Origin: Adineta steineri
Taxonomy: Eukaryota; Rotifera; Eurotatoria; Adinetida; Adinetidae
Assembly: GCA_905250115.1 (NCBI GenBank)
Contig: CAJNOI010000014.1
Location: forward strand, 843,597-907,596
Direction of reading: 5' to 3'
DNA: 64,000 nt
Below are positions 33,788 through 47,122 of the stretch, piece after piece; within the stretch, counting starts at the first letter, position 1; each line of letters starts with the position of its first letter. The position numbers and the translations under genes were made by a program. The notes under the pieces are model-generated. The model was not told the origin of the DNA and searched no databases. It saw nothing but the letters and a program-made list of their open reading frames with translations.

Positions 33788-36700
33788 TTTGTTTTATAAT
33801 ATTCTATTTAATAAAAAATAAGAAATTTAATTCATTTGTACGGAACTATATATTCTTTTTAAAAAAAAGAAAAGAAAAAGAACAATGAACTAAAGTGATT
33901 CGATACCAGACAAAAACGAAAGAAATGAAATAGTATAAATTCTTCTTAACAACATACACATTATAATAAGAGAAAGATGTTACTATGGTAGTTTTTAATA
34001 TCTATCCAAAAATTTCGTACTTAATAACCTCAGATTATTTCTATTGCATAACTATATATTTAAAAGGAAAGGATGATTTACATATGAAACAAATGTGTAC
34101 AACTTCTTTGAATTTTTCTATTAAGAAAATATTAATAAATCTATTCTTACCTTGTGTACAGTTGAATTTTATTCACGATTTGTTATAACAATCTCTTTTT
34201 TCTTGTTCATTTATATAAGGCCGACATAGAGAAAAAAAAATTCTCGTTCGTTGACAACAATTATAATCAGTAACGTAGGAACCATAGGAACGGTTCGTAC
34301 TGTGTATATTAAATAAGGCTTTCAAAAAAATCACGTCGTTGAGTAGAGAATTTTAAAGTGACATATATTTGATATATCTTCATTTTCAAATATGAATAAT
34401 GGTGATAGAATTTACTTTAGATAATTATTACTAATCCAACATCAATCACATATTTGCACTTTAAGTTTTTTTTTTCTTAATTCTATATTTTATTATACAG
34501 TCAAAAAAACTGCACTCATTTAACTATAAATGTCCTTTTTTTTTCTCTTTCTTCGCTTGTTTTGTTTATTTATCCTAGAAAAAGAAAATGATTTGCACTC
34601 ATTTACTTGCTCACATGTATGCAACCGAAGCACTTTTGATTATTTTCAAAACAAATAGCATCATGCCAACAACCTTGAAATTCTTTCTCGTAATGTTCAT
34701 TTATTTAAAAGAAAAATTGTAGTAACAATTGTTTAACCTTGCATCTTAGTATGTAAACTGTTCAAGTCAATATTAGAACAAGTGAATATTAAATGAGAAC
34801 TAAAGAAAATAAATATCTATCTATTAATGATAAAATTTGGTTTATGCACTTTAGTTATGTAACATTCTTATAATTCAAATATGGCGACTGGTTATGGGCA
34901 GTTTATTAAGTATTGTGATTAAGTCATATACTACACTTAGGTCTGATCAAATGTATAAAAGCTTGAATCTATTTTGAAATACATTATACACTTTAACAAT
35001 TGAAAAGAATAAATGAATGGATTGTTTTTTTTTTCTTTCGTTCTATACATTAGATTTGAGTTTAATTCAAAGTGTACGTAATGATCTATAACCAAAAAAA
35101 AATAATAATAAATACTTTTAAGAGTAAAATGGTGTGATTATATGCCGATGAAATGTGAGAGTGCAACAAGTGTGAAATGAAATAAAACAAAATAAAATAA
35201 TTATATACAATATCCTGATAAATATCTTAAAAGTATTTAAGTTAAAAGTGATTCCTTCAATGGTTACGTGTAATCATTATATAAGAAAATTGATGATTTC
35301 ATCAAATATTATGCAAAATTTAAAGTTTTCTTTTTGTTCTTAAGTTATAGAATTTTCAATTAATTGTTAAATAAAGTAGACATCTATAACGATGATAGTT
35401 TATTACTTCAGAATGAAAAAAATTAATGGAATGAAGCATCTCCTGCATTTGCAGAATATTTGTTGGAACCATCGATTTTGTAATATAATGGTTAACTTGT
35501 AATGTGAAGCTAAATTAATCAGTTTTTGTAAAAAGAAAAGAGCTATTTCATTATTATTTTTTAATACAATTTACAAAGTCATTCAGATTCATCTGATCGT
35601 TTCGAGCACTGATCTTTGATTATATTGGTAGAAAATTCTTCAATTGATAAACTATATGACGTTGTTGTAGTAATAACTGATCGTTTCATAAAAAAATTCA
35701 AATTAATTTAAAAATTTCTCAAATAAAAATATATTATAAATACCAATGAAACCAGAAGAAACTGAATTACATCGAATATCATATCAAACTAAATCTAATA
35801 TGAAATTTTTTGTTATTTATATAATAAGAACATGAATAGAATTATATTTATTAATTACTATTTCAATATCTCATTTGAATTCGCATGAAGATCTTCATAA
35901 ATATATACGCAGTAGCAAGTTCTTCACTTTGCTAATGTTTTCCCAATAAAATCATGTTTATGTCCATTCAAACTTAAAAGTAAAATATAATAAGCGATCC
36001 TTTCGTTCTTCCTTCTTCATGAGAACAACAAGCAGGGAGTGCGTATGATTCATACGGAAGAATAACATTCAATTACTATCTTATTCGAAAATAGATTAAC
36101 AATTTTGAAAAAGTAAAATTTCAATGGACAAAGCTCCAGATGAGATAGTTTACTGTCCGTGATTGTACGAAACGGCTGAATATAATATCTATACCCCCAA
36201 AATGGCTAAATTTATCCCGTCATCTACATCTATACTCACGCTATAAGACTTTTTGTTGTTACCTTTTGCAAGCAGAGAAGAAACTCTATGAAGATATATA
36301 GTATCATCGTCAATAAAAGCAAAACAAATACTTCTTACCGACTTGGATGCACAGTCTTGTTTATCATTCTTTTACAAACCAAGATAAAAGAATTTATTTA
36401 TCTTCATATATAAAAGGTGAATTATGTATGATGTGCATACTTTTATTCATTCCGACGAAAGAAACTAATACCAATATACACGTCTAAAAAGACAGAACAG
36501 AAAGTGATTTATAGATAACCAAAGTCAGTAAGTATTACTCAACCTATCTTCTTTTACAGTTTTTTTATATCAGTGTATATATGATGTAGAGTTTAAATGG
36601 ATGCCCCCGTACGAACTATTGCCCGTTTCGATCACAAAAGTTCTCATAAGCTGAAAATTTAATTAGATTCCCAGGCCGATGTTATGACATTTCAATGGTT

Positions 36701-37876
36701 GTAGATGTCACAGCGATGTTCGTTTTTGCAACTTATTTTATTCCTTTGGGAGATTGCAAAAGAGAAAACACCAAGTCCATGAGTTTAGATATTAGTACAG
36801 ATGGGAGTATAGATGAAGATTCAGGTATAGATGATGATGTGGTTTATCAGTTAAAGTCTACGATGTGAGGATGTCATGAGTATGAAATTATTGAGAGATG
36901 ACTATAATATTTATATCTATATTCGCTCCTTGTCATCCACACCGAGCTCTGTACTATCATCTTCATTGTCATGATCATCCTAAGACTCACCCTCACTCAC
37001 CTTCAAGGTCGATGTTAAGTACATACCTAGTTCTTCGATTTTATTTCATCATTGATCTAAAAAACTATTATTTATTTCCTTAGATCATAATCGGTGTGCA
37101 CTGAATGAATATTCAGGTCAATACGTGTGCTTCGCACTCTATGTTTTCTCATTCATAATCTACTGACACCGTTTTGTGTATTATTATGAATCTGAAATTT
37201 AAGAATGAATGCATTTTGATTCGAATAAATCGTTGTTATTGGCATATAAGGAGGTTAAATAGATGGATGATTGCTTATAGAAATGCTTCAAGCCCATTCT
37301 GTATCATTTTGTAGAATCCGTGAGCAATGAGAAATTCTGGAAAATGATTATTTCACGTTTTGATAGTTATGTGAAAGTTAACATATGTTTAGTGTTAAAT
37401 TGACTCTTTTTTTAGAATATGACTAATGTCAAGCAAAAGTTAATAAAAATTATAAAAAATCATAAAACTGTCGTGTCCGAAATGTCTCTCTTTACTATTT
37501 TTAACTGAAAAAAACTAAAGTAAAACTTAATTACTATGATTATGTCAATTAAATTAAGTTGAAAAATGTTTTATCTATAAAACTAAAGTTCTTAAAACTG
37601 CTTTGATGTACTATAAAAATTTTCAAGTACAAAAGCATGATATTTATTTCTTAGAGTTAGGTTTAGTATCTCATTCAGATATAATTAAATCGAAAGAATA
37701 TAAAAATTATAAAGCAACTTTAATTATCATTGCTTTTAAATCTAAGAATGAAAATATAATCTAATCGTTCATTTAATACATAAATATCATAAAATTCAAA
37801 TTAAATTTGTCATTCTTTTTTATTATTTAGTTCATCATTCAATAAAAAAAACAATTTGAATAATTAATTAATTATA
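33788..37876. other. Gene-poor interval
   Basis: 4.1 kb without a confident gene. A 37-codon minus-strand frame at 35579-35689 (MKRSVITTTTSYSL…) has natural-looking composition and could be a terminal exon, but I found no splice partner. Degenerate ACCC/CTCAC tracts lie near 36190-36235 and 36940-37005. Otherwise AT-rich. Confidence 0.35.
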
Positions 37877-40800
37877 ATGAGTCATTCAGGAGATCGTTTC
37901 ACAGATATTGAACTGGAAAATAAACGCTTACCAGCGTGTTATGGCTATCTTAATTTTAAATTATTATCTCTTGAAGAAGCTATGAATGAATTACAAAATT
38001 TTCTAAAAGATATAAATCGTTTTGTTAAATTAGCTAAAAGACATTGTACAGATCCAAATGATCATAATTTAACAAAAGATGAATCTGCTGCAATTTATAT
38101 TTATACAATGGAACTGTCTGATGATTCAAGTGTTTATCGAATTTTAAATCAAACACTTCGTGCAGAAGATCGAACAAAAGTTCGTCCATGGTTTGGATAT
38201 CTAAAACTTTTAGATTCTGCAACATCAAAATTACCTAAATTTAAAGGAACTATTTTTCGTGGTATTGATAAAGATGTTACTAAAAGTTTCAAAAAAGGTC
38301 AACGCATTACTTGGTGGAGTATAAGTTCATGTTCAACATCTGTTGATGTTATTTCTTCATTTATTAGTAAATCTTCTTCAAGTACATTATTTCATATAGA
38401 ATGTTTAAATGGAAAATCAGTTTCATCATATACATGTTATCCAAATGAAAATGAAGTTATTTTAATGCCTGGAACAATATTTGAAATTGTGTCAAATCCA
38501 TTAAGTCATCATGGTGGATTAAATATTATTCATTTGAAAGAAATTTATGATGATGATGGCGATGACCATGAAGAATTATTTGCATCAGCAAATCCAAGTA
38601 AGTATTTTAACCGCTATATTTATTAGATAACAAATAAATAAAATGAATCTCGATAAATAAATGAATATGAAAATAGTTCTTTAAAATCTAATTAATAAAA
38701 TAATAAAAAATATTATTTTATTTCTCAAGTTTTTCTTGAACTAATCGCATAAGAAATTGATATGATATAGGATTAGATCAATTTTTACTTATAAATTCAT
38801 AATTATTTATTTTTTATTTCAAATTCAAAAACATTTATTTTTTAGATTAATCAAAACATACCGTTAAATGAAAAGATTTATAGAATAATTTAAGAAAATA
38901 ATTTCTTTGTCGATAAACAAATAATTTGATAAAGCAATCATTGTAAAATTTATGATATTAGTCTCAAAATAATCAAATGAATAAGAAATATTTGATATTA
39001 TTTTGATATTCTATTTTTGAATTAGGTCTATTGATAATCTTAATTAGAAAATCAAATAATTAAAGATTATACTTCTACAATTTTATTTATAAGATAAATG
39101 ATAAAAAAAAGTTTTGAAGATCGATAAGGGAGCATATCAAAATTTTTGCCGTCCGTTCGGCCGCTATGCCGTTTAGCCGGTCTGCCGTTCTGCCGCTCAG
39201 CCGTTCTGCTGGTCGGCCGCTCTCATGCTGTTCAGCCGCTCTGCCGCGGCAAAAGGACCTAAAGCCATTGTTTATGCCGCGGCAGAGCGGCATCGCGGCA
39301 CGGCTGCGGGAAAGCGGCAGAACGGCTGAGCGGCAGAACGGCAGACCGGCTGAACGGCATAGCGACCGAACGGACGGCAAAAATTTTGATATGCTCCCTA
39401 AGAATACAAACTAATTCAAAAGAAGAATTTATTAGTAATTTATTTGTTGTTTCGATGAAATATTAAAAATCTTGTTAAACTAATATATAAATTAATAATT
39501 ATAATTATATATAATTTTTTTTCTATATTAAGAAAATTTCCTCAAAAAAATATATTATAGACAAAACTTTGGGATTTATATTCAAAATTTAAAATATAGA
39601 CGAATTCTCTCAGTTTGTTTCATTATTGGGAAAATTTTAAATGAGAAAAGTTAAACTTTGCTTTTTTTCTATTTAAAACTACCTCAAAAAATCAAATAAT
39701 AGTACTAATAGTCTAAATAATTCTTTGTTTATTTATTTTTTTCAAAGTAAAAATATTATATTGATATTTTTATATAAATTAAATTAAGATAAATTGTTTA
39801 TTTATTTTTCTATTGTTGTCAAATAAAATCATTATATTTCCTTTTTATTTAGATTCTTCTCAATCAAATCATTCGTCAATTAGTACAGCGACTATATCAA
39901 AAAATCCAATAACAAAATTATATAAAATGTTAACTCAATCTCGATCTCGAATAAAACAAAGTATGTTTCATTAAATAACAATAATAGTAATTTTGTCTAA
40001 AAAATAGTTTCATCAACTTTCAAATCGAGATACAACTTTCTGATAAAAATTTTTTACTTATTCGTTAACAATTCAAATTAATTTTTCAAATAATATTAAT
40101 CTTTTGATAAGAAATATCAATTTCTCTTGAAACAATATTCATAAAATCCTATATTATAATATTCAGTGTGTGTCTGTGTCGGGTCTAGTAAAACATGAGT
40201 ATAAGCAGTTCAGAATAAGAGTGCAGGCATATGAAGGATTATAGTATATTGGAATAATGCTATAATATGCATCTACATATACAAAGCAACTTTTTGATTG
40301 TTTATTATCAAGTCAACGTAAAAACAGAGGTATGAAACTGTAGTTGGAAAAAAATCAGCCGTGTAGTATGCACGGACTCTCGCTAGTTATTCATAGTTTG
40401 GTTCTTTTCCATTTTTATATCATTTAATATAACACTGAAAAGCAACCTCATCTATTGTTTTCGAATTCTTTTTCTCATTGAGATATGAAGAATATTATTA
40501 AATAAATATTTAAAATAAAATTTCTATTAAAAAGTAACAAAGTTTTTCATCTCAAATATTTTTAGAAATTAATTTGTATGAATAAGAACAAAACTTAGCA
40601 TCAAAAGTTTTATTTTCTAATTAAAATAAATAATTCTTGCAAATGAAAAGAAATATTTATAGAACTGTTAATGAAATTAATCATTCGAATAGATTTTTAA
40701 AAAAGAAAATAAAATTATATTAAGAATTAAATTCATTTATTGAAAATTAAAAATGGTTAGATTAATTTTATTTCTTCGTCATTAAAATATTTTCATTATA

Positions 40801-43371
40801 TTATAGTTAATTAATTAATTATTAAAAATAAAAATTAATTTAATTTACAAATAATATTCTCATTTCATCTATAGAATTTATTCGAAATACTTTTCTATAT
40901 TATAAATATTTATTCTCTTTAAAACTAAATCAAAATTTCATATCATTTTCTTAATTATTTATTCAATATTATAACTGTTTTTTTCTTTAATTACAAATTA
41001 TTTCTTTAACTTTCTCTTTTTTTTCGTCAGAATCAAATATTCGAAATTTTCTAAGACTTTATAAAACTATTGATCATACGATTATTTTTACTATGAAGGT
41101 TTGAAATTAATTTTATACTTTTATCTTATTAAAATATAAAATCACCTACAAAAATTTTCTTAAACACAAATAAACAAATCAAAATAAAATAAAACATTTT
41201 TCTCTACTTAAAAAAATTAATAAATATTTAGATTTGTCTTTAGACTTAAAATATTTTCTAATTAAAAAATCTATTGATTAGAAAAACAATAAATATTAAA
41301 TTCATATAGAAATTTTATCATTTCAATAAAAGATCAATTTAAAAGAAGTACTTTCTAATTAGTAAAGTATCCTTTGTTCTTTATTCAATCTACTAAAATT
41401 TAGTTTTTCTCAAAAAAAAATTTTTCTAATAATAAAATTTCATAAATTTTCTTTTAATTTAAATCATTCGAATTCCTTTTATTTATACTTATCAACACAA
41501 TTTTATTAAACATTTTCAACTCATTTTTAACTTTAAGTATTTATTTTAAAACAATTTTCTATTTTCTAAATAAATAATTTTATTTCTCTTTTTTCAAATA
41601 TTAAAATAAAAGAAAAATAAATTCTGTTAAATAAATAATTTTGGTTTAAAATTAAAATTAATTTCATTTTCTTCTCAACTTATTTAATTTTCCAAATAAA
41701 AATCATATCCATTTTAATCAAATTTTTCTATTTTATTGATGATCAATTTTTGTCGCTTTTTTAAATTATTAAAATGATCAAAATTCAATAAGAGTTTTAT
41801 TTTCTTTCAATCAAATTACATTCCAACTATTCTCTTTGATACTTTTATTTTTAATCATTTTAAAATATTTGTAAAAATTTAAATAGAATTGATTCAAAAT
41901 ATTATTTCAACAGATTAGTCAATTAATAATTTTTTATAAAATCATTACTTTTTTTGTTTTTTTGAAAGATTTATTCTAATAGAAAATTGAAATCTCTGAG
42001 AATAAATAGAACTAAATAATTTTTTTCATTTGAAAAATCTCTTTTAGTAGTTTTATACAAAAGACTATGTTGTTTTTAAATTGTTCAATAAGTTTAAGTT
42101 AAGTTTGACTCTTTGGTTTAGAAGTTTCGAATAAAAGAATTATTTAATTTATTAATAAAAACAATTTTTTAATCAATTTATTTAAATCGTTGAAATAAAA
42201 ATAATTTTCATTTGAAAAAAGATTTTCTCAAATTAAACTTTTATCAAAATCAAATAAAGAATTTTTAATTTAAAAATCTCAATTGAATGAAGAAATTGTT
42301 TAGAATTAATTTTGTTCGATTAAAAATTACATTTAACAAAATGAGAATTTTATTTTATTAAAATAAATTCAGATAGAAGCTTTTCTTATTTTCGCCCTTT
42401 TTTTGATTTAAAAATAATGAAAAAGATTTTGAATAAAAAGAAAACCTTTTATTTTAGACCAAATTCAAGCAAAAAAGAATACATATCAACAATTTGGAAT
42501 TACTGTCGCTGGAGGAAATGGAAAAGGACAGGAATTAAATCAACTCTACTGTCCTTTAGGGATCTGTATTGATAATAATAAATCAATTTATATTGCTGAT
42601 TCTCGGAATCATCGTATTGTTAAATGGAAATTGAATTGGAATACTGGTCAAATCATTGCAGGTGGAAATGGATATAGAAATCAAAATAATCAATTAGATT
42701 CGCCAAAAGATATAATTTTTGATAAAGAAAATAATTCTTTCATTACTTGTGATACTGGAAACATCCAATTAATTCGATATTTTGATCAAAATCAAACAAA
42801 TCAACAAACTCTTATTTCAAAAATTTATTGTTGGGGTCTGACAATGGATAAAAATGGATTTATTTATGTTTCTGATCGGCAGAATCATGAAGTAAGACGA
42901 TGGAGACAAGGAAATGAAGAAGGTGAATTAGTTGCAGGTGGAAATGGTAAAGGAGATCATCTTAATCAACTTAATAAACCTCGTAATATTTATATTGATG
43001 ATGATTATTCTCTTTATATATCAGATAGTGGGAATCATCGCGTAATGAAATGGAAAAAAGATGCAAAAGAAGGAGTTATTGTTGCTGGTGGAAATGGCAA
43101 AGGAAATAGTCTCAAACAATTGAATGAACCTGACGGAGTGATTGTTGATGATTTGGGTCAAATCTATGTGGCAGATTGTCGGAACTATCGAGTAATGCTT
43201 TGGTGTGAAGGAGATGAAGAAGGTGAAATTGTTGTTGGTGGAAATGGTTGGGGAAGTCAATCAAATCAATTGAAATTGCCCATGGGTTTATCATTTGATA
43301 ATGAAGAAAATCTTTATGTTGTTGATTGTCGCAATCATCGAATCCAAAAATATGAAAAAATTGGAAATTAA
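37877..43371 (+). CDS. ADP-ribosyltransferase-NHL fusion protein, three exons
   Basis: Exons 37877-38597, 39853-39960 and 42458-43371 splice in phase 1 at both junctions (donors GTAAGT and GTATGT) into 580 residues. Residues 1-240 are an arginine-type mono-ADP-ribosyltransferase. The R-S-E triad is visible as FRG (Arg128), WWSISSCSTS (Ser148 onward) and the Glu-x-Glu pair in NENEVILMPG (Glu191, Glu193), which marks Arg-specific enzymes. Residues ~241-276 are a Ser/Thr-rich linker (SSISTATISKNP). Residues ~277-580 hold six NHL repeats, a beta-propeller. The enzyme would move ADP-ribose from NAD+ to target arginines, with the propeller as target or signal sensor. No signal peptide or TM, so probably cytosolic. 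Intron 1 carries a Harbinger-like MITE. If the introns are not used, the first exon alone would end nine codons later (KYFNRYIY-stop), giving a stand-alone transferase. Confidence 0.72.
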
Positions 43372-44640
43372 AAATAGTTTTGATTTAATTTGACAAAATT
43401 TTTATTTTTATTATTGAAAGCAAATAAAAAGATTAATTTATGAAAAATCTTCAATAAAAATAAATCAAAATAAACTATTAAAATTTGTTTTAATGAAATA
43501 AATAAATAAGTTTTTCATTTTTAGAAAAAAAGTAAATAAATATTTGTTAATTTTAATTTTAAATTAAAAAACCAAAATGAATAAAATAATTCTTATAGAA
43601 TTTTACTTGAATGAATCGAATTAAAAGAATCTTAAAGAATATTCAATTAGAAAAAATGTTATTTTTATAGAAAAATCAAACAAAATATTTTTTTAAATTG
43701 AGAAAAACATTTTAATTAATAATATAAAACGTGTAAATAGAAACAAATTATTTTTTTATTAGATTTATTTTTGTAATTTCATGATTTATTGAGCAAAAAG
43801 AAAGCGAAAAGAAAAAAGACAAATGAATAAGAATGAAATCTGTTGAAATCGGAAAATTAGGTGAAAATCTTGTTTTTGAAAAGAAAAAATTCTTGAATAA
43901 AAATAAAATAAAATAAAATGATTCATTAAGATAAAAATAAAATATATTTTATAAAGTTTCGTTAGTTAACAAAATGATTCATCAAGTTTAATGAAAATAA
44001 TAAAATGGTGAAGGAAAATTGAGAGATTTTTTTCTATTTTATTGATAAATAAAAGAAAATAGAGAAAATCTCTCGATTAAACGATTATTTAACAAATGAA
44101 TAAATATTTAATTGAAATTCAATATTTAACAATAGAAAACAATTCCAATGATCTTATAAAAATATTTTATTTCAATTGTACAACTGATTATTTTATCTTA
44201 TTCTCAAAATTAACAGTACTTTCAATTCAAAATCTTTGATATCATCAGTTTACTGTTCAAAAAGCAAACGAATACATATCACATGAATTAGTTATTTTTT
44301 CTAATTGACTGAATTTCTTTTCTTTTCACAATAGCTGTCAACTCATTCAAAAACAAGAGACTTATTTATCCTAGAGTTTTGAAGATGAACAAATTATGAA
44401 TATATAAATAAGTGTGAATCAGTTTATTGACATATTTCGATTATCACTTCTGTTAGTAAAACATGCGAACTTGATAATTCAATTTAGAAATTAAAAAAAG
44501 ATGATTCCGAAAGAAAAAAAAGTATTAATGTTGAATTCATCGAATATTAAAATTATTTTATTTGATCTTCTAACTTTTAATGACACATTATTCTAACATC
44601 TCATTTTCATTATGACTTCATGTATAACATTGCGAGAGAT
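38945..44640 (+). repeat. Segmental duplication, copy 1
   Basis: Sequence from within intron 1 of the transferase-NHL gene, through linker exon, intron 2, NHL exon and ~1.2 kb of 3' flank, is homologous and collinear with 58785-63580. The exons upstream of this start are unrelated between copies. Copy 1 has extra DNA at 39130-39398 (MITE), ~40150-40386 and ~40520-41230 relative to copy 2. Confidence 0.75.
39130..39398. mobile_element. GC-rich PIF/Harbinger-like MITE
   Basis: A 269-bp GC-rich island in AT-rich DNA. Termini GGGAGCATATCAAAATTTTT and its reverse complement are perfect inverted repeats. The flanks are TAA on both sides (39127-39129 and 39399-39401), the 3-bp TWA duplication of PIF/Harbinger. 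Inside, both arms are made of ~11-13-bp units of the CCGTTCTGCCGCT type, so the element is a long hairpin of tandem repeats with a ~25-nt centre. It is absent from the paralogous intron at ~58940. Confidence 0.82.
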
Positions 44641-44659
44641 GTTATATTTATTCATGTTC

Positions 44660-44712
44660 TGAGGGTGTGGGTGTAGTAGATATGTTCATCTTATACCCAC
44701 ACCCACCCTCAA
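44660..44712. repeat. Telomere-like hairpin element
   Basis: Arms tgagggtgtgggtgt and atacccacacccaccctcaag, placed at the distal end of the segmental duplication and close to the 3' end of the glycoside-hydrolase-like gene. Confidence 0.75.
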
Positions 44713-44779
44713 GAATCTGGCAAATGAAGATGATATTATCAAAAAAAAATTTTTATTAGGAATTATTCATGAAAAGCAT

Positions 44780-47122
44780 TCAAGAGCAAATAATATCCGA
44801 TTTAGTAATGGTAACTGTGGCTGGAGTGTCGTCTGCAGATATTCGACAGTTGACGGTGACAGAGAAGAGAATACTGTGATAGATAACGACTGGAATTGTT
44901 TCACCGGCTACACCTTGAACAATGATTGTTGCTTGACTGTTTTTCATATCAGTTTTTATGGAATTAAATCGTTGTCGACTAACAGCTGTCCATTTGTTCC
45001 ATTCACCAAGAAGAGCATACGACGTTGTGGGTGAATCACTGAATTGGACGAGTGGTGATACGTACCAAAGGCATACTGTTAAGTTATTACATTGACTCGC
45101 TGAAACGTTAAGGGAATTCGTTTCAGAGAACATTTTGACATCAGTTGCATTATTATAAGACCAAATAACTCCAGCTTGAGCACCTATCATCGCAGGATAA
45201 ACCTGATAATCTCGTTCCATAGCTGATGCAAAGACAGCATGGAAAGTTTGATTATTTCTAAATCAAAAGTGATAGTTTAAGTAACTGCAAAAAAGAAAGG
45301 AAACTAACATAGTTGTTTGCGTTGAATAAAGTTCGCCAACAGAAACACCATTAGAAAAAGTCCAATCCGATATTACCATATCAATCATTGTCAAAGGTCG
45401 ATCAGGTTTCAAAATCAATCCATCCTGACGACAACATTTCATGATTCGTTCGGCGTTGATGTAACGAATGCCATCACCAACTCCGACCGGTCCTGTCGAT
45501 AGGGTAGCAATTAGTATCTCTCGTTCTGGAAGGACTTCACGTGGTGAAAACCCATAGGGTGCACCGGGCTGTAATGAAGTAGACCAAAAGACATCTTTGA
45601 ATGGAGCTATACCCAATGCATCAAGAAACATACTGGAAATTCCAATCGCCCATTGAGGTACAGTTTGTTTCTTCAGGTGAAGAGCATAATCTGTTGATGC
45701 TCGAGCCTGAGTGACACGTGGAACTTCTAAAGCAGTGAGAATGTGTCGAGGTAAACTCATACAATATTGTAAATTCATGCCCACTTGCTCAGCTCCAGCA
45801 CCCATAGATGTTAACCATTGTTGTCCAAGATGAATATCAGTACACAGTGGTGTAAAGTCATAGGTTTGATGATCAAGCCAATCTTGTTCATAGAGAATCA
45901 GACCCCAATCACGTGTTTGATTGAAAAAATCGAACCAAAAGGAATCATTTCCAATGGGTAATGCCTTTTTATTTTTTTCGTCTAGAGCAAAGGAATATTT
46001 TTGTTTATAAACATTGTCATAAGCCCAATATCGATTATGTGCTGCCAATGGAATATTTTCTAATCGACGATGAAGAGCTTGAAGACCATCAGGAAATATA
46101 TGTCGCATTGCCGTGTATTCAGAGACGCCATGTCCAATACCTTTGTAGTACCACCAGGAATCGAGTTGCATATAATGAAAGGGAAGTGGAATTTGATGAC
46201 GAACATTAACCATCGTTCTTTCATAATCTACTCCTATTTCTGAATGATAATAATAATAGCCACCATTATCTGTATAATAGCCGAGATAATTGATAGTCAA
46301 ATCGTTGAGACGATGTTCATTCGTTCGATTGTATGCTTTCTGCATCGTTTGACCCCATTCTCTGATTGTTTCTCTGATACCTTTCGAAGAATAGAAAACA
46401 ATCATCGAATGATTGTAGTTTGCTGGAATAGACGTCATCGAACCTATCACACCGTACTCTAAAGTACTATTTGTTTGACTGAACGAAGTAGCCATAAATC
46501 GAGAGAATGGAGAAAGAATGAGGACATCCTTCTCCCCTCGTTGAGTAAGATTTGAAAGAACGACTGGACCAGCTATCATCCCAGCATTGATGACTTCAGC
46601 TGATCTATTCCAGTGACCTGCATGTTTCTGATCATCACCAGCCATTTCACCTTCATAGGTAAAGAAACTTCGTTGATCGTAACTATCAATTTGTTCGATA
46701 TCAAATGATGGAAAAATCGTTCGAACATGATTCATATCCAGAGGAACTGTATTTATCATCTCTCGATCACCAGTCTCCAAATGAAATGTAATTGCTGAAA
46801 ACGAATGCCATTGGCGTATGCGACCGACAATTTTCGTATGCGTTCCATTACGAGCCAGATCATAGTTTAATTGTGTCTCATTCCAACCGCCAAGAATAGG
46901 ATCCGCACCTTGTGTCGAACTTATATTTATCAATGGTAATGAATTATCTTCCGAAGAATACCATGTGTTATCGACATATAATGCTGTATGTGATGAACGA
47001 AGCCATGGATTATTGTCTATACTAATTTGATACTCTCCCTTTTCATTGACTAATACTTTTAGATCACCCCAACATCTCAGAATCAGTAAGAAGAACAAAA
47101 GCTGATGCATCTTTGTCCACAA
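44780..47122 (-). CDS. Secreted TIM-barrel glycoside-hydrolase-like protein
   Basis: Exon 1 (47122-45309) and exon 2 (45257-44780) join in phase 2 (donor GTTAGT, acceptor TTTAG), giving 763 residues. A signal peptide (MHQLLFFLLILRCWGDL, from the second Met) leads the protein out of the cell. The middle part has barrel-like strands rich in acids and aromatics: YLGYYTDNGGYYYY, FHYMQLDSWWYYKG, ILYEQDWLDHQTYDF and EREILIATLSTGPVGVGDG. Asp in LDSWW and in YEQDWLD are candidate catalytic acids. The C-terminal part (NQTFHAVFASAMERDYQVYP and beyond) is beta-rich. The layout recalls clan GH-D/GH31-type alpha-glycosidases, but I cannot name a family. There are many N-glycosylation sites (NRS, NLT, NRT). 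The role is probably extracellular sugar digestion. Confidence 0.65.

Noticed and set aside
35579-35689. 37-codon minus-strand frame MKRSVITTTTSYSL…
   Set aside because: Natural-looking, but no acceptor or partner exon could be located.
39087-39414. Arg/Ser-rich ORFs on both strands
   Set aside because: They are translations of the GC-rich MITE and its tandem units.
41031-41098. Possible extra exon in the transferase-NHL gene (TCAG acceptor, SNIRNFLRLYK…)
   Set aside because: 68 nt long, so it breaks the phase-1 joining to the NHL exon, and it is absent from the paralogous intron.
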